From Rhizobium tropici CIAT 899 (GTDB lineage Bacteria > Pseudomonadota > Alphaproteobacteria > Rhizobiales > Rhizobiaceae), in NCBI RefSeq assembly GCF_000330885.1, contig NC_020059.1, positions 3,753,501-3,817,500 on the forward strand: DNA of 64,000 bases, in the 5' to 3' direction. A model generated the notes under the pieces. That model was not told the DNA's origin. It saw only the letters and a list, made by a program, of their open reading frames with translations, and searched no databases. Positions 49,380 to 60,184 of the stretch are shown here, one piece after another. Every line of letters starts with the position of its first letter. Positions within the stretch are counted from its first letter, which is position 1. The translations under genes were made by a program, and so were the position numbers.

Positions 49380-50414
49380 ATGGGTTTCAAAGTTGCAGTA
49401 GCGGGCGCGACCGGGAATGTCGGCCGTGAAATGCTCAATATCCTCGCCGAACGCGGCTTTCCGGCCGATGAGGTCGTGGCACTCGCATCGGCCCGCTCGC
49501 AGGGAACCGAAGTCTCCTTCGGTGACCGGACGCTGAAGGTTTCCAACCTGGAGAATTACGATTTCTCCGATACCGACATCTGCCTGATGTCGGCCGGCGG
49601 CGACGTTTCCAAGAGGGTCTCGCCGAAGATCGGCGCACAGGGCTGCGTCGTCATCGACAATTCCTCCGCCTGGCGATACGACGCCGACGTGCCACTCATC
49701 GTTCCGGAAGTAAACCCGGATGCCGTCACGCAGTTCACCAAGCGCAACATCATCGCCAATCCGAATTGCTCGACCGCGCAACTCGTCGTCGCCCTGAAGC
49801 CGCTGCATGACTTCGCCAAGATCAAGCGCGTCGTCGTTTCGACCTACCAGTCGGTTTCCGGCGCTGGCAAGGACGGCATGGACGAGCTCTTCAACCAGAC
49901 CCGCGCCGTCTTCGTCGCCGATCCGATCGAGAACAAGAAGTTCACCAAGCGCATAGCCTTCAACGTCATCCCGCACATCGATGTGTTCATGGAAGACGGC
50001 TACACCAAGGAAGAGTGGAAGGTACTGGCCGAAACCAAGAAGATGCTCGACCCGAAGATCAAGGTCACCTGCACGGCTGTCCGCGTCCCGGTCTTCATCG
50101 GCCATTCGGAATCGGTCAACATCGAGTTCGAGAACGAGATCACTGCCGATCAGGCCCGTGACATCCTTCGCGAAGCTCCGGGCTGCCTCGTCATCGACAA
50201 GCATGAGAACGGTGGCTACATCACGCCTTACGAATCCGCCGGCGAAGATGCGACCTATATTTCGCGCATCCGTGAAGACGCGACCGTCGAAAACGGCCTC
50301 AACCTGTGGGTCGTCTCCGACAACCTGCGCAAGGGCGCCGCGCTCAACGCCATTCAGATCGCCGAATTGCTCGTCAACCGTGGGCTGATCAAGCCGCGCA
50401 AGCAGGCTGCATAA
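49380..50414 (+). CDS. asd: Aspartate-semialdehyde dehydrogenase
   Basis: A 344-residue NADPH enzyme that reduces aspartyl phosphate for Lys, Thr, Met and diaminopimelate synthesis. It has VAGATGNVGREML at the cofactor site, SAGGDVS, NPNCSTAQ with catalytic C130, and SYQSVSGAGKDG-like TYQSVSGAGKDG and HSESVN. GAGAGCTTGAGAAATG gives a weak purine-rich ribosome site. Confidence 0.97.
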   Translation: MGFKVAVAGATGNVGREMLNILAERGFPADEVVALASARSQGTEVSFGDRTLKVSNLENYDFSDTDICLMSAGGDVSKRVSPKIGAQGCVVIDNSSAWRYDADVPLIVPEVNPDAVTQFTKRNIIANPNCSTAQLVVALKPLHDFAKIKRVVVSTYQSVSGAGKDGMDELFNQTRAVFVADPIENKKFTKRIAFNVIPHIDVFMEDGYTKEEWKVLAETKKMLDPKIKVTCTAVRVPVFIGHSESVNIEFENEITADQARDILREAPGCLVIDKHENGGYITPYESAGEDATYISRIREDATVENGLNLWVVSDNLRKGAALNAIQIAELLVNRGLIKPRKQAA

Positions 50415-50474
50415 GGATCCGTAAACCAATTTACGGTTTATCAACCCTCATTGGGTAAGCAGGACAGAACGGAA

Positions 50475-50508
50475 GCCTCGCCATTTCGATAAACGGCGGG
50501 GCTTTTTT
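50475..50508 (+). terminator. Rho-independent terminator after asd
   Basis: GCCTCGCC (50475-50482) pairs with GGCGGGGC (50495-50502), one G-U pair, followed by TTTTTT. Confidence 0.85.
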
Positions 50509-50697
50509 GAACGATTTTAGCGGCGATGCTTCACATGCAACGAAAACATCACTCGCTAAAATATGATGACATGATGGCCGGATGCTGGCATGGTCCGGTG
50601 ACGACTAAACGCGCGTGATCCCTTGGCTTCCAAGGGTTTGCGCGCCATTGAAAACGGTTACCGCGTTCGCATCGCGGTAAGAATTCGGGGACACTGA

Positions 50698-51519
50698 ATG
50701 CGCTTCACAAAATCTGGAATGGCAGCTCTCGTGGCGGGCGGGTTGCTGCTCGGAATGCCGCTTGCGGCAAATGCCGCCTCTTGCGGTAACACTTCCGCCG
50801 GATTCGAGAACTGGGTGCAGGAATTCAAGCGGGAAGCGCAGGGACAGGGCGTCAGCCCCTCGACCCTCGACAGGGCCTTCGCCGACGTTCATTACAACCA
50901 GCCCACCATCCGTGCCGACCGCGGCCAGAAGAGCTTCAAGCTTTCCTTCGAGGAATTCATGAAGAAGCGCGGCGGGCAGACGATCATCAATCGTGGCAAG
51001 AGCATGAAGCAGGCCAATGCTGCACTGTTTGCCAAGATCGAGAAGCGTTTCGGCGTTCCCCCAGGCCCGATCATCGCGATCTGGGGCATGGAAACCGGCT
51101 TCGGCAGCTATATGGGCGACCAGCATACGCTTTCGGCGGTCTCAACCCTTGCGTATGATTGCCGTCGTTCCGCATTCTTTACCGAGCAGCTCTACGCCGC
51201 CCTGAAGCTCGTCGGCGAAGGCTATCTCAGCCCATCAGCCCGAGGCGCCGCCCATGGCGAAATCGGCCAGACGCAGTTCATGCCGAAGAACGTGGTCCTC
51301 TACGGCGTCGATGAAGATGGCAACGGCAGGGTCGATCTTGTGGGATCGCGAGCAGACGCACTCGCCTCGACCGCCAATTTCCTGCGCGGCCATGGCTGGC
51401 AGCCGGGTGCCGGTTACCAACCTGGCGAGTCGAATTTCTCCGCTATCGCCGGCTGGAACGACGCAAAGGTCTATCAGCAGGCAATCGCCTATATCGGCCA
51501 GCAGATCGACGGCAAGTAA
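50698..51519 (+). CDS. Lytic murein transglycosylase, MltB/SLT_2 type
   Basis: A 273-residue periplasmic protein with a Sec signal peptide (cleavage near ANAAS). The catalytic Glu is E132 in AIWGMETGFGS. Further family blocks are STLAYDCRRSAFFTEQLY and GEIGQTQFMPKNVVLYGVDEDGNG. It cleaves the glycan strands of peptidoglycan to anhydromuropeptides. It lacks a lipobox, so it is probably soluble. GGGGACA precedes the ATG. Confidence 0.93.
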   Translation: MRFTKSGMAALVAGGLLLGMPLAANAASCGNTSAGFENWVQEFKREAQGQGVSPSTLDRAFADVHYNQPTIRADRGQKSFKLSFEEFMKKRGGQTIINRGKSMKQANAALFAKIEKRFGVPPGPIIAIWGMETGFGSYMGDQHTLSAVSTLAYDCRRSAFFTEQLYAALKLVGEGYLSPSARGAAHGEIGQTQFMPKNVVLYGVDEDGNGRVDLVGSRADALASTANFLRGHGWQPGAGYQPGESNFSAIAGWNDAKVYQQAIAYIGQQIDGK

Positions 51520-51542
51520 GTCTGATCTCATGAATCAAAAAA

Positions 51543-51576
51543 GGCGCTGCGACCAGATGGTCCGCAGCGCCTTTTT
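51543..51576 (+). terminator. Rho-independent terminator after the transglycosylase gene
   Basis: GGCGCTGCG (51543-51551) pairs with CGCAGCGCC (51563-51571), followed by TTTTT; preceding AAAAAA also allows function in the opposite direction for the convergent carbonic anhydrase. Confidence 0.92.
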
Positions 51577-51631
51577 CGTTTGATCCACCTGCTGCCCTGC
51601 CGGGCGGCCAGCCCCTTAAACCTCGAGCCCC

Positions 51632-52273
51632 TTAAATCTCGGGGCGGATGAAATCGCGCGTCGCCGGGTCCATGACCCAGAGTTCACCGGTCGAAATATC
51701 AAACCAGGCACCGTGCAGATTAAGCTTGCCTTCTTCCTCGCGCGCCCTGATCTCCGGAAAACTGCGGAGATTGTCGAGCGAATTGCGGATCGAAATGCGC
51801 TCCAGAGCAGTCTGACGCTCGGTCTGCGTCATGATGTCGTTGCTCTGGATCTGTTCGGCCGCCGGCTTCAGCAATCCCATCCATCGGCCGATAAAATCGC
51901 CCGGCGACAGTGGTTCGGCATTGGGGTCGAGCGCAGCGCGGATACCCCCGCAGCGGCCGTGACCCATGACGACGATATCCGACACTTTCAGCGACAAAAC
52001 CGCGAATTCGAGCGCTGCCGAAGTCGCATGGAAATTGCTGTCCGGCTCGTAGGGCGGCACCATATTGGCGACGTTACGGATGACGAAGAGCTCGCCAGGC
52101 CCTGCGTCGAAGATGATCTCCGGCGCCGAGCGGGAGTCACTGCAGGCAATCACGAGGGTCGATGGGTTTTGGCCGAGCTCGGCGAGAGTGCGGTAGCGTT
52201 CGCGCTCATCGACGTAACGCCCGCTCATGAAGTTGCGATAACCGTTCAGAAGGGTGTCGGGAAAGCTGCTCAT
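51632..52273 (-). CDS. Beta-class carbonic anhydrase
   Basis: A 213-residue zinc enzyme for CO2/bicarbonate interconversion. Zinc ligands C44, H105 and C108, and the catalytic dyad D46/R48, lie in ACSDSR and GHGRCGG. No signal peptide, so cytoplasmic. Confidence 0.95.
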   Translation of the reverse strand: MSSFPDTLLNGYRNFMSGRYVDERERYRTLAELGQNPSTLVIACSDSRSAPEIIFDAGPGELFVIRNVANMVPPYEPDSNFHATSAALEFAVLSLKVSDIVVMGHGRCGGIRAALDPNAEPLSPGDFIGRWMGLLKPAAEQIQSNDIMTQTERQTALERISIRNSLDNLRSFPEIRAREEEGKLNLHGAWFDISTGELWVMDPATRDFIRPEI

Positions 52274-52322
52274 GATATTGGATTACAGCGCGCTTTTACC
52301 AATGGCAACCGTTGCGCTGCAA

Positions 52323-52348
52323 AAAGCCCCGGTCGAAGCCGGGGCTTT
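52323..52348 (-). terminator. Terminator after trcR (minus strand)
   Basis: AAAGCCCCGG (52323-52332) pairs with CCGGGGCTTT (52339-52348). Read on the minus strand the stem ends in TTTTT. Confidence 0.88.
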
Positions 52349-52370
52349 GCAACAATCCGATCATGGGATC

Positions 52371-53078
52371 TTAGAACTGGTCGTCTTCGTCGTCGTCGCG
52401 GCTGGTCGACTTCAGCGACTTCAGCTTGGCAAAAACGGCGTCGGCGTCGATTTCCTTTTCCTTCTCTTCTTCACGCTCATAGCTGAAGCCGAGCTTTTCG
52501 GTTTCCTGAGCCGGCTGCAGGGTTGCGCCGAGCTCGGCGGCGGTCGGCAGCGGACGCCCCTTCGAGGCCTTTTCGACTTCCATGTCGAGATCGATCTGGC
52601 TGCAGAGGCCGAGCGTGACCGGGTCCATCGGTGTCAGATTGGCTGCGTTCCAGTGCGTGCGGTCGCGGATCTGCTCGATGGTCGACTTGGTGGTGCCGAC
52701 CAGACGGGAAATCTGCGCATCCTTCAGTTCCGGATGGTTGCGCACCAGCCACAGGATGGCGTTCGGACGGTCCTGACGCTTGGAGACCGGCGTGTAACGC
52801 GGGCCGCGGCGCTTGGATTCCGGCACGCGGACCTTCGGCTCGGAAAGCTTCAGCTTGTGGTTCGGGTTGGCTTCGGCGCGGGCGATTTCATCGCGGGTCA
52901 GCTGGCCGGTCGAGATCGGGTCGAGGCCCTTGATGCCCTGCGCTGCTTCGCCATCGGCAATGGCCTTCACTTCGAGCGGATGCAGCTTGCAGAACTGCGC
53001 GATCTGGTCGAATGACAAGGCCGTATTGTCGACAAGCCAGATGGCAGTTGCCTTCGGCATGAGCAATTGTTGAGCCAT
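52371..53078 (-). CDS. trcR: Cell-cycle transcriptional regulator TrcR (DUF1013)
   Basis: A 235-residue protein conserved across alphaproteobacteria. It has TAIWLVDNTALSFDQIAQFCKLHPLEVKAIADG, RPNAILWLVRNHPELKDAQISRLVGTTKSTIEQIRDRTHWN, a predicted helix-turn-helix, and an acidic tail. TrcR in Caulobacter is a CtrA-linked cell-cycle regulator. The start at 53078 is supported by the promoter-like sequence upstream. Confidence 0.92.
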   Translation of the reverse strand: MAQQLLMPKATAIWLVDNTALSFDQIAQFCKLHPLEVKAIADGEAAQGIKGLDPISTGQLTRDEIARAEANPNHKLKLSEPKVRVPESKRRGPRYTPVSKRQDRPNAILWLVRNHPELKDAQISRLVGTTKSTIEQIRDRTHWNAANLTPMDPVTLGLCSQIDLDMEVEKASKGRPLPTAAELGATLQPAQETEKLGFSYEREEEKEKEIDADAVFAKLKSLKSTSRDDDEDDQF

Positions 53079-53155
53079 GGATATAGTCCTTCTGTCAGTC
53101 CGCGCCGGTGTCGCGGTCCGGGGTGTAACACCACATTGTCCGGGAAATACGGCCC

Positions 53156-53184
53156 TATATAGCGATAGTGTCGCGTAATTGCAA
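53156..53184 (-). promoter_or_regulatory. Candidate promoter of trcR
   Basis: On the minus strand TTGCAA (53184-53179), 17 bp, then TATATA (53161-53156), about 78 bp before the start codon. Confidence 0.6.
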
Positions 53185-53302
53185 TTCTTTGCGCATGAAA
53201 TGCACTTTGTCCAATTGCTGTCGTAGTTTGACCTGCTATTTATTGCGCGGAAAGAGCACTCACAACGACAAATCGGAGTGCAAGGGAGTTGAGGAGGAAA
53301 GT

Positions 53303-55261
53303 ATGTCGGAGAAGGTTCATCCTGTGACGAAGGCGGCCAAGGCGCATGCTTTGATCGACAAGGCGAAGTACCAGAAATGGTATGAGCAGAGTGTTCAGGA
53401 TCCCGACAAGTTCTGGGGCAAGCACGGCAAGCGGATCGACTGGTTCAAGCCCTTCACCAAGGTGAAGAACACGTCGTTCACCGGCAAGGTCTCGATCAAA
53501 TGGTTCGAGGATGGCGTCACCAACGTCTCTTATAATTGCATCGACCGCCATCTGAAGAAGCATGGCGATCGCGTCGCCTTCATCTGGGAAGGCGACAATC
53601 CCTATATCGACAAGAAGATCACCTATAACGAGCTCTACGAGCAGGTTTGCCGGCTGGCGAATGTCTTGAAGAAGCACGGCGTCAAGAAGGGCGACCGCGT
53701 CACCATCTACATGCCGATGATCCCGGAAGCGGCCTATGCGATGCTCGCCTGCGCCCGCATCGGCGCGGTACATTCGGTCGTCTTCGGTGGCTTCTCGCCG
53801 GAAGCGCTTGCCGGTCGTATCGTCGATTGCGTCTCGACCGTCGTCATCACCTGCGATGAAGGTGTGCGTGGCGGAAAATCGATCCCGCTGAAGGAAAACA
53901 CCGATAAGGCCGTTCAGATCGCGGCCAAGCAGCAGGTTGCGGTCAAGACCGTGATCGCCGTGCGTCGCACCGGCGGCAAGGTCGGCTGGGAGCCCGGCCG
54001 CGATGTCTGGTATCACGAGGAAATCGCCAAGGTGAAGGCGGATTGCCCGCCGGCGAAGATGAAGGCGGAAGATCCGCTGTTCATCCTCTATACCTCTGGC
54101 TCGACGGGCAAGCCGAAGGGCGTGCTGCACACGACGGCCGGCTATCTCGTCTATGCGGCAATGACGCACGAATATGTATTCGACTATCATCCCGGTGATA
54201 TCTACTGGTGCACGGCCGATGTCGGCTGGGTGACCGGCCATTCCTACATCGTCTACGGGCCGCTTGCGAATGCCGCGACCTCGCTGATGTTCGAAGGCGT
54301 GCCGAACTATCCCGACCAGGGCCGCTTCTGGGATGTGATCGACAAGCACAAGGTCAATATCTTCTACACCGCGCCAACGGCGATCCGCTCGCTGATGGGC
54401 GCCGGCGATCATTTCGTCAAGCGCGCCTCGCGCTCCAGCCTGCGTATCCTCGGCACGGTCGGCGAACCCATCAATCCGGAAGCCTGGGAATGGTATTACA
54501 AGGTGGTCGGCGACAGCCGCTGCCCGATCGTCGATACCTGGTGGCAGACGGAAACCGGCGGCCACATGATCACGCCGCTTCCGGGCGCAACCGATCTCAA
54601 GGCTGGTTCGGCAACGCTGCCCTTCTTCGGCGTGCAGCCTGAGCTGGTCGACAATGAGGGCAATGTGCTGGAAGGGGCGGCCGACGGCAATCTCGTCATC
54701 GCGGACAGCTGGCCCGGCCAGATGCGCACCGTCTATGGCGACCATGAGCGCTTCATCCAGACCTACTTCTCCACCTATAAGGGCAAGTATTTCACCGGCG
54801 ACGGCTGCCGCCGTGACGAGGACGGCTATTACTGGATCACCGGCCGCGTCGATGACGTGCTCAACGTCTCTGGCCACCGCCTCGGCACGGCCGAAGTGGA
54901 ATCGGCGCTGGTGTCGCACAAACATGTCTCGGAAGCCGCCGTTGTCGGCTATCCGCATTCCATCAAAGGCCAGGGCATTTATTGCTATGTGACGCTGATG
55001 GTCGGGATGGAAGGCACCGAAGCGCTGCGGCAGGAGCTGGTGAAGCATGTCCGCGCCGAAATCGGCCCGATCGCCTCGCCGGACAAGATCCAGTTCACCC
55101 CCGGCCTGCCGAAAACCCGCTCCGGCAAGATCATGCGCCGCATCCTGCGCAAGATCGCCGAGGATGATTTCGGCGCGCTTGGCGATACCTCGACGCTCGC
55201 CGATCCGGCTGTCGTCGATGATCTGATCGCCAATAGGCAAAACAAGGCGGACGCGGCGTAA
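53303..55261 (+). CDS. acs: Acetyl-CoA synthetase
   Basis: A 652-residue AMP-forming ligase that activates acetate. It has [13 protein letters not shown] (P-loop), [15 protein letters not shown] [43 protein letters not shown], and TRSGKIMRR with the lysine acetylated in the family. GAGGAGGAAAG precedes the ATG at 53303. Confidence 0.98.
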   Translation: MSEKVHPVTKAAKAHALIDKAKYQKWYEQSVQDPDKFWGKHGKRIDWFKPFTKVKNTSFTGKVSIKWFEDGVTNVSYNCIDRHLKKHGDRVAFIWEGDNPYIDKKITYNELYEQVCRLANVLKKHGVKKGDRVTIYMPMIPEAAYAMLACARIGAVHSVVFGGFSPEALAGRIVDCVSTVVITCDEGVRGGKSIPLKENTDKAVQIAAKQQVAVKTVIAVRRTGGKVGWEPGRDVWYHEEIAKVKADCPPAKMKAEDPLFILYTSGSTGKPKGVLHTTAGYLVYAAMTHEYVFDYHPGDIYWCTADVGWVTGHSYIVYGPLANAATSLMFEGVPNYPDQGRFWDVIDKHKVNIFYTAPTAIRSLMGAGDHFVKRASRSSLRILGTVGEPINPEAWEWYYKVVGDSRCPIVDTWWQTETGGHMITPLPGATDLKAGSATLPFFGVQPELVDNEGNVLEGAADGNLVIADSWPGQMRTVYGDHERFIQTYFSTYKGKYFTGDGCRRDEDGYYWITGRVDDVLNVSGHRLGTAEVESALVSHKHVSEAAVVGYPHSIKGQGIYCYVTLMVGMEGTEALRQELVKHVRAEIGPIASPDKIQFTPGLPKTRSGKIMRRILRKIAEDDFGALGDTSTLADPAVVDDLIANRQNKADAA

Positions 55262-55275
55262 GTTGAGCCGTCGCT

Positions 55276-55302
55276 CTATCCCGCCCCCAACGGGCGGGAT
55301 AG
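55276..55302 (+). terminator. Hairpin after acs, no T-run
   Basis: CTATCCCGCCC (55276-55286) pairs perfectly with GGGCGGGATAG (55292-55302). Confidence 0.55.
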
Positions 55303-55460
55303 CAAAATCAGCATTTAGCCGGAAGGCTAGGTGCTAGATTTTGCAAGGGAGGGGGTAGGCAGGGACGCTCTGACTTTCGCAGCGCTATCTCAGCCAGAAA
55401 CGACCCACGCTCTTGCAATCGCCGGCCCACTTCAGGCGCGGTAATTATCCAAGCGAGATC

Positions 55461-55679
55461 TCAAAAATCGATCGCCCGGCCGTTGATTTCCCAGTCGCCG
55501 AAGCGGGCGGGATCAGAGCCGCCGCGGCCGCCGATTTCGGGGGGAAGCTCGGCTTCTGCCTGAGCCTTGCGGCGCTCCTCGGCTTCGGCAAGGGCGCGCT
55601 TCGCAGCGGGCGAAAGCGGCTTGCGCGTGATTTCACCGGTTTCGGTGTCGAGTTTGTTGTCGTTATCGGCTGTCTGCAT
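55461..55679 (-). CDS. DUF1674 / SDHAF4-like protein
   Basis: A 72-residue protein. The C-terminus ELPPEIGGRGGSDPARFGDW and NGRAIDF is the conserved DUF1674 end, related to eukaryotic succinate dehydrogenase assembly factor 4, preceded by a charged helix (SPAAKRALAEAEERRKAQ). A role in SdhA flavoprotein assembly is inferred by homology. The start at 55679 is the first Met of the family-like part; the frame extends to 55775 through the repeat. Confidence 0.85.
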   Translation of the reverse strand: MQTADNDNKLDTETGEITRKPLSPAAKRALAEAEERRKAQAEAELPPEIGGRGGSDPARFGDWEINGRAIDF

Positions 55680-55730
55680 GATCTGATCGGCCCGGAACCG
55701 TTGAATTAAGCGGAGGAATAGCCAAATCAT

Positions 55731-55780
55731 AGAGCATGATGCCGAAAAGTGTGAACGGTTTTCGGATAACATCATGCTCT
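55731..55780. repeat. Dispersed palindromic repeat with AGAGCATGAT ends
   Basis: AGAGCATGAT (55731-55740) and ATCATGCTCT (55771-55780) are perfect inverted ends. The inside (CGAAAAGTGTGAACGGTTTTCGG) aligns with other copies. A second hairpin, GATTTCAGGTC (55808-55818) with GACCTGAAATC (55824-55834), follows. Confidence 0.75.
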
Positions 55781-55901
55781 GCTTTTTTTGATTCCGGAGC
55801 GGATTCAGATTTCAGGTCGAAGAGACCTGAAATCATCCGCCTCCGGCGTGTCCGGCCGCAAAGAAAAAGGTTTGGACGCCAGATGTGTTGGAGACCCCTC
55901 G

Positions 55902-56900
55902 ATGAATCTCATGCGTACTGCCATGCTGCTTGCCTTCATGACCGCGCTCTTCATGGGCGTCGGCTTTCTGATCGGCGGTCAATCGGGCATGCTGATCGCA
56001 TTTGTCGTCGCTGCCGGCATGAATTTCTTTTCCTACTGGAATTCCGACCGGATGGTCCTGTCAACCTATGGTGCGCAGGAGGTGGATGAGCGCAGCGCGC
56101 CGGAATTCTACCGCATCGTCCGCGATCTAGCCCGCAATGCCGGCCTGCCGATGCCGAAAGTCTATCTCTACGACAGCCCGCAGCCGAACGCCTTTGCCAC
56201 GGGCCGTAATCCGGAAAATGCCGCCGTTGCCGCGTCCACCGGCCTGCTTCATGCGCTGACACCGGAGGAAGTGGCTGGCGTGATGGCGCACGAGCTTGCC
56301 CATGTGCAGAACCGCGACACACTGACCATGACGATCACCGCGACCCTCGCAGGCGCCATTTCCATGCTCGGCAATTTTGCCTTCTTCTTCGGCGGCCGCC
56401 GCGACAACAACAATCCGCTTGGGATGGTTGGCGTTCTCGTCGCCATGATTGTCGCCCCTCTGGCTGCCATGCTGGTGCAGATGGCGATCAGCCGCACGCG
56501 CGAATATTCGGCCGACCGCCGCGGCGCGGAAATCTGCGGCAATCCGTTGTGGCTCGCCTCGGCGCTCGGCAAGATCGCCCGCGGCGCGGCGCATATTCCG
56601 AACGAAGAGGCCGAAGGCCATCCGGCAACGGCGCATATGTTCATCATCAATCCGCTCTCCGGTGAGCGCATGGACAACCTGTTTTCCACCCATCCGAATA
56701 CGGAAAACCGCATCGCCGCGCTGCATGAAATGGCCCGTTACGGCGGCGGTGGCGCCTCGCCGATGACGCCGTCTTCTGGCTCATCTTCCGGCTTTGGCTC
56801 GACGGGACCGTCCTTCACTGCTAATCCGGGGCGCAAATCGCGCTCCGTACCGAATACGGGTCGCGGTGGTTCGCAACCGCCGAAGGGTCCCTGGTCTTGA
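55902..56900 (+). CDS. htpX: Zinc metalloprotease HtpX
   Basis: A 332-residue M48 membrane protease for quality control of misfolded membrane proteins. Two N-terminal membrane segments ([18 protein letters not shown], then [12 protein letters not shown]), zinc motif HELAH in [13 protein letters not shown], a further membrane pair and the [10 protein letters not shown] motif with the third ligand are visible. The C-terminal tail is Ser/Gly-rich. GGAG lies 8 nt before the ATG. The stop overlaps rsmB. Confidence 0.95.
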   Translation: MNLMRTAMLLAFMTALFMGVGFLIGGQSGMLIAFVVAAGMNFFSYWNSDRMVLSTYGAQEVDERSAPEFYRIVRDLARNAGLPMPKVYLYDSPQPNAFATGRNPENAAVAASTGLLHALTPEEVAGVMAHELAHVQNRDTLTMTITATLAGAISMLGNFAFFFGGRRDNNNPLGMVGVLVAMIVAPLAAMLVQMAISRTREYSADRRGAEICGNPLWLASALGKIARGAAHIPNEEAEGHPATAHMFIINPLSGERMDNLFSTHPNTENRIAALHEMARYGGGGASPMTPSSGSSSGFGSTGPSFTANPGRKSRSVPNTGRGGSQPPKGPWS

Positions 56901-58306
56901 GTTCTGACACGAAAAATAACGCTTCCAACAGAGACGGAAAACGATCGGGCAAGCGGCCACAGCCAGCTCGACAACCTGATACGTCTCCGCCGAAGCCGGG
57001 CCTTGCGGCCCGCGCGGCTGCGTCGAAGATCCTGGGAGCCGTGCTCGACCGCAAGACCTCGCTCGACGGCATGCTTGATGTCGAAGGCGGGAGCGCCGCC
57101 TATACGACGCTCAGCGATGGCGACCGGGCGCTCGTGCGGGCTATCTTGAACAGCGCGCTGCGCCACCTGCCGCGCATCGAGGCGGCGATCTCGTCGCTGC
57201 TGGATTCTCCACTGCCGGAAGGCGCCCGCGCGCTACATCATGTGCTCGTCGTCGGCGCGACGCAGATCCTCTATCTCGACGTGCCGGATCATTCCGCCGT
57301 CGATCTTGCCGTTGAGCAGGCCAACCGCGATCCCCGCAATCGCCGTTTCGCCAAGCTGGTCAACGCCATACTCCGCCGCATCGGCCGCGAGAAGCAGGAG
57401 ATTCTCGAGCAGATCGCGAAGGTGCCGGCCATGCCGGATTGGTTCCTGTCCCGCCTGAAAGCTGCTTATGGCACCCCTGCGGCGCTCAGGATCTCCGACA
57501 CGCAGCTCGAGCCGGCGGCGATCGACCTTACGATCAAATCCGATCCTGAGGGTTGGGCAAAACGCCTGAATGGCGTAGTGCTGCCGACTGGCGGCGTGCG
57601 GCTTGCCGCGTTCGAAGGGTCCATTCCCTCGCTGGAAGGCTTCGAGGATGGCGAGTGGTGGGTTCAGGATGCTGCCGCCAGCATTCCGGCCAAACTTTTC
57701 GGTTCGCTGGCCGGCAAGCGGGTCGTGGACCTCTGTGCCGCGCCCGGCGGCAAGACGGCGCAGCTCATTCTCGCCGGCGCCAAGGTGACGGCTCTCGATC
57801 AATCCGCCAATCGCCTGAAGAGACTGTCCGGCAATCTGACGCGCCTCGGCTTCGAGGCCGAAACCGTCGTTGCCGATATGAGCAAATACCGGCCCGAAGA
57901 GCTTTTCGACGCCGCTCTGCTCGACGCTCCCTGCTCCTCGACAGGAACGACGCGCCGCCATCCGGACGTGCTCTGGACCAAGGGGCCGGAGGATATCGCC
58001 AAGCTCGCCGCCCTGCAGGAGCGCCTGCTTCGCCATGCCCTGACGCTTGTCAAACCGGGCGGCGTAGTCGTGTTTTCCAACTGCTCGCTCGATCCTGAAG
58101 AGGGAGAAGATCTGGTCGCGCGTCTGCTTGCCGACACGGAGAATGTCGAGCGCGTACCGATCGCTGCTGGCGACTGGCCGGGTCTGGAAACGGCGATTTC
58201 CCCGCTTGGGGCTTTCCGCACCACGCCGGACATGCTGCCGCTTTCCGACGGCTTTGCCTCCGGTCTCGACGGCTTCTTTGCCGTCGTGCTTCGCCGCAGC
58301 TATTAA
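56897..58306 (+). CDS. rsmB: 16S rRNA m5C967 methyltransferase
   Basis: A 469-residue enzyme. A basic N-terminal tail leads to a NusB-like domain ([36 protein letters not shown]), then the methyltransferase fold: [42 protein letters not shown] (catalytic PC) and [12 protein letters not shown] (second Cys). The TTG start overlaps the htpX TGA. Confidence 0.93.
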   Translation: MSSDTKNNASNRDGKRSGKRPQPARQPDTSPPKPGLAARAAASKILGAVLDRKTSLDGMLDVEGGSAAYTTLSDGDRALVRAILNSALRHLPRIEAAISSLLDSPLPEGARALHHVLVVGATQILYLDVPDHSAVDLAVEQANRDPRNRRFAKLVNAILRRIGREKQEILEQIAKVPAMPDWFLSRLKAAYGTPAALRISDTQLEPAAIDLTIKSDPEGWAKRLNGVVLPTGGVRLAAFEGSIPSLEGFEDGEWWVQDAAASIPAKLFGSLAGKRVVDLCAAPGGKTAQLILAGAKVTALDQSANRLKRLSGNLTRLGFEAETVVADMSKYRPEELFDAALLDAPCSSTGTTRRHPDVLWTKGPEDIAKLAALQERLLRHALTLVKPGGVVVFSNCSLDPEEGEDLVARLLADTENVERVPIAAGDWPGLETAISPLGAFRTTPDMLPLSDGFASGLDGFFAVVLRRSY

Positions 58307-58399
58307 TCTCCACTTCGAATCGTTTTTACCGGGCGGTTAAAAAAACCGGCAAATGTGTCCTTAATTGATATATTTGTAACCTCTTTTTAACCACGGCTA

Positions 58400-60103
58400 A
58401 TGAGAGTAAGCAGAAGCACATATGCAGATCTGCGGCAGGGTTTTGTGAGTTCATACATGCGGGAAGCATGGCGGCGGATGTCGCGCCGCGCGGCGTTGAC
58501 GCGATTGCGTCTCACCCGCCACACGATGCGTGTGCCGGAACGCCTGATCGTGGCACCCACCGATCTGCGCAGCGTCGATCCCTTTTTCGTCGAAGAACTT
58601 CTGAATGGCCGCATCCTGCTGGCCGGACGGGTTCTGGAAACGCAGGGCGCATCGCCCTTCTCGCTCGAACTGCCATCGCTGGCCTTTGCCGCCCGGCTGC
58701 ATAATTTCCGTTGGCTGCGGCATTTGCGAGCGGAAAAGAGCGATCAGGCCTCAGCCGCGGCGCGGTCGATCCTCACCGATTGGATTGCCGTTCACGGCCG
58801 CCGGCTGCATGGCCTTGCCTGGTCGCCCGATATAGCGGCGCAGCGGCTGATCGCGCTTTTGTCGCATTCGCCCGTGCTTTTGCAGGGCACGGATAGCGGT
58901 TTTTATCGCCGTTTCATGCGCATGCTGGTTTTCCACGTGCGCTTTCTGCGCCGGATCGTTGCGTCGTCACCGGATGGCATCACCCGGTTCCGGGTGCGCA
59001 TTGCGCTTGCCATGGCCTCGGTCGCCATGCCGAGCAGTTCCCTCGCGCTGAAGCGGGCGGGGCAGGCGCTCGACCGGGAGATAGACCGGCAGATTCTGCA
59101 GGATGGGGGTCACATCTCCCGCAATCCGCGCGCATCGCTGGAGCTGCTGCTCGATCTGCTGCCGTTGCGCCAGACCTACGTCAATCTCGGCCATGACGTG
59201 CCGGTGCGGCTGATCCCCGGTATCGATCGCATGTATCCGGCACTGCGCTTCTTCCGCCACCAGGATGGCGATCTGGCGCTGTTCAACGGCGCGACATCGA
59301 CACTCGCCAACGAGCTGATGTCGGTGCTGCGCTATGACGAGACGGCCGGTCAGGCCTTCAAGGCGCTGCCGCATACCAAGTATCACCGTTTGACGGCCGG
59401 TCAGGCCGTCGTCATCATCGATGCCGGGGCTGCAGCTTCGACCGATCTCAGCCGCACTGCGCATGCCGGCTGTCTCTCCTTCGAGATGTCGTCGGGCAAG
59501 ACGCGCTTCATCATCAATTCCGGCGCGCCCGAATTCGCAGGCGATCGCTTCATGCAGGCGGCGCGGGCGACTGCGGCGCATTCCACCGTCACGCTCAATG
59601 ACACCTCCTCCTGCCAGTTTTCCAAATCGAAATCGCTTGGGCCGATCATGGTCAGCGGCATCAAGAAGGTCATCGTCGAGCGGGCCGAGACCGAAGACGG
59701 GCGCGACTATGTGCGCGCCGCGCATGACGGCTATCTCTCCACCTTCGGCTATGTCCATGAGCGCGAAATCAGCCTCAATGCGTCAGGCACGATCGTCGCC
59801 GGCCGCGACCGGCTCTTCATGCCGGAGGGCAAGAAGAACAAGCCGAAGGGCGAAGGCATCGCCTCCGCACGCTTCCATATCCACCCCTCCATCAGCCTTT
59901 TGCAGACGGAAACGGATTCCGCGCTGCTGATCGCGCCGGACGGAGAGACCTGGGTCTTCTCCTCACCCGGCAACGAGGTGCTTGTGGCGGAGGATATCTT
60001 CTTTGCCGATCCCTCTGGCATGCGCTCTTCCGATCAGCTCGAGATCGTCTTCCGGATCACGGAAAAGCCGGAAATCCGCTGGTTTTTATCGCATCGGCCA
60101 TAG
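58400..60103 (+). CDS. Heparinase II/III family protein
   Basis: A 567-residue protein. The N-terminal half is alpha-helical (toroid-like), and the C-terminal half, from about 310, is a beta-sandwich of the heparinase II/III type (KYHRLTAGQAVVIIDAG, FIINSGAP, AHSTVTLNDTSSCQF, VHEREISLNASGTIVAGRDRL). Members are polysaccharide lyases, but target and activity are unknown in rhizobia. No signal peptide is obvious. The ATG at 58400 has no ribosome site; the ATG at 58457 is an alternative. The gene is usually found between rsmB and purH, as here. Confidence 0.87.
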   Translation: MRVSRSTYADLRQGFVSSYMREAWRRMSRRAALTRLRLTRHTMRVPERLIVAPTDLRSVDPFFVEELLNGRILLAGRVLETQGASPFSLELPSLAFAARLHNFRWLRHLRAEKSDQASAAARSILTDWIAVHGRRLHGLAWSPDIAAQRLIALLSHSPVLLQGTDSGFYRRFMRMLVFHVRFLRRIVASSPDGITRFRVRIALAMASVAMPSSSLALKRAGQALDREIDRQILQDGGHISRNPRASLELLLDLLPLRQTYVNLGHDVPVRLIPGIDRMYPALRFFRHQDGDLALFNGATSTLANELMSVLRYDETAGQAFKALPHTKYHRLTAGQAVVIIDAGAAASTDLSRTAHAGCLSFEMSSGKTRFIINSGAPEFAGDRFMQAARATAAHSTVTLNDTSSCQFSKSKSLGPIMVSGIKKVIVERAETEDGRDYVRAAHDGYLSTFGYVHEREISLNASGTIVAGRDRLFMPEGKKNKPKGEGIASARFHIHPSISLLQTETDSALLIAPDGETWVFSSPGNEVLVAEDIFFADPSGMRSSDQLEIVFRITEKPEIRWFLSHRP

Positions 60104-60184
60104 GCTAAGCGCGTGAGCTATGCTAACGGGGCGGCATTATCCGTCCCGCGCCATTTACGCCGGACACCACATCTCCTCATTCCA

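Noticed and set aside
53240..55240. 666-codon open frame on the minus strand opposite acs
   Set aside because: A long antisense shadow caused by GC-rich codon use; acs on the plus strand has all family motifs.
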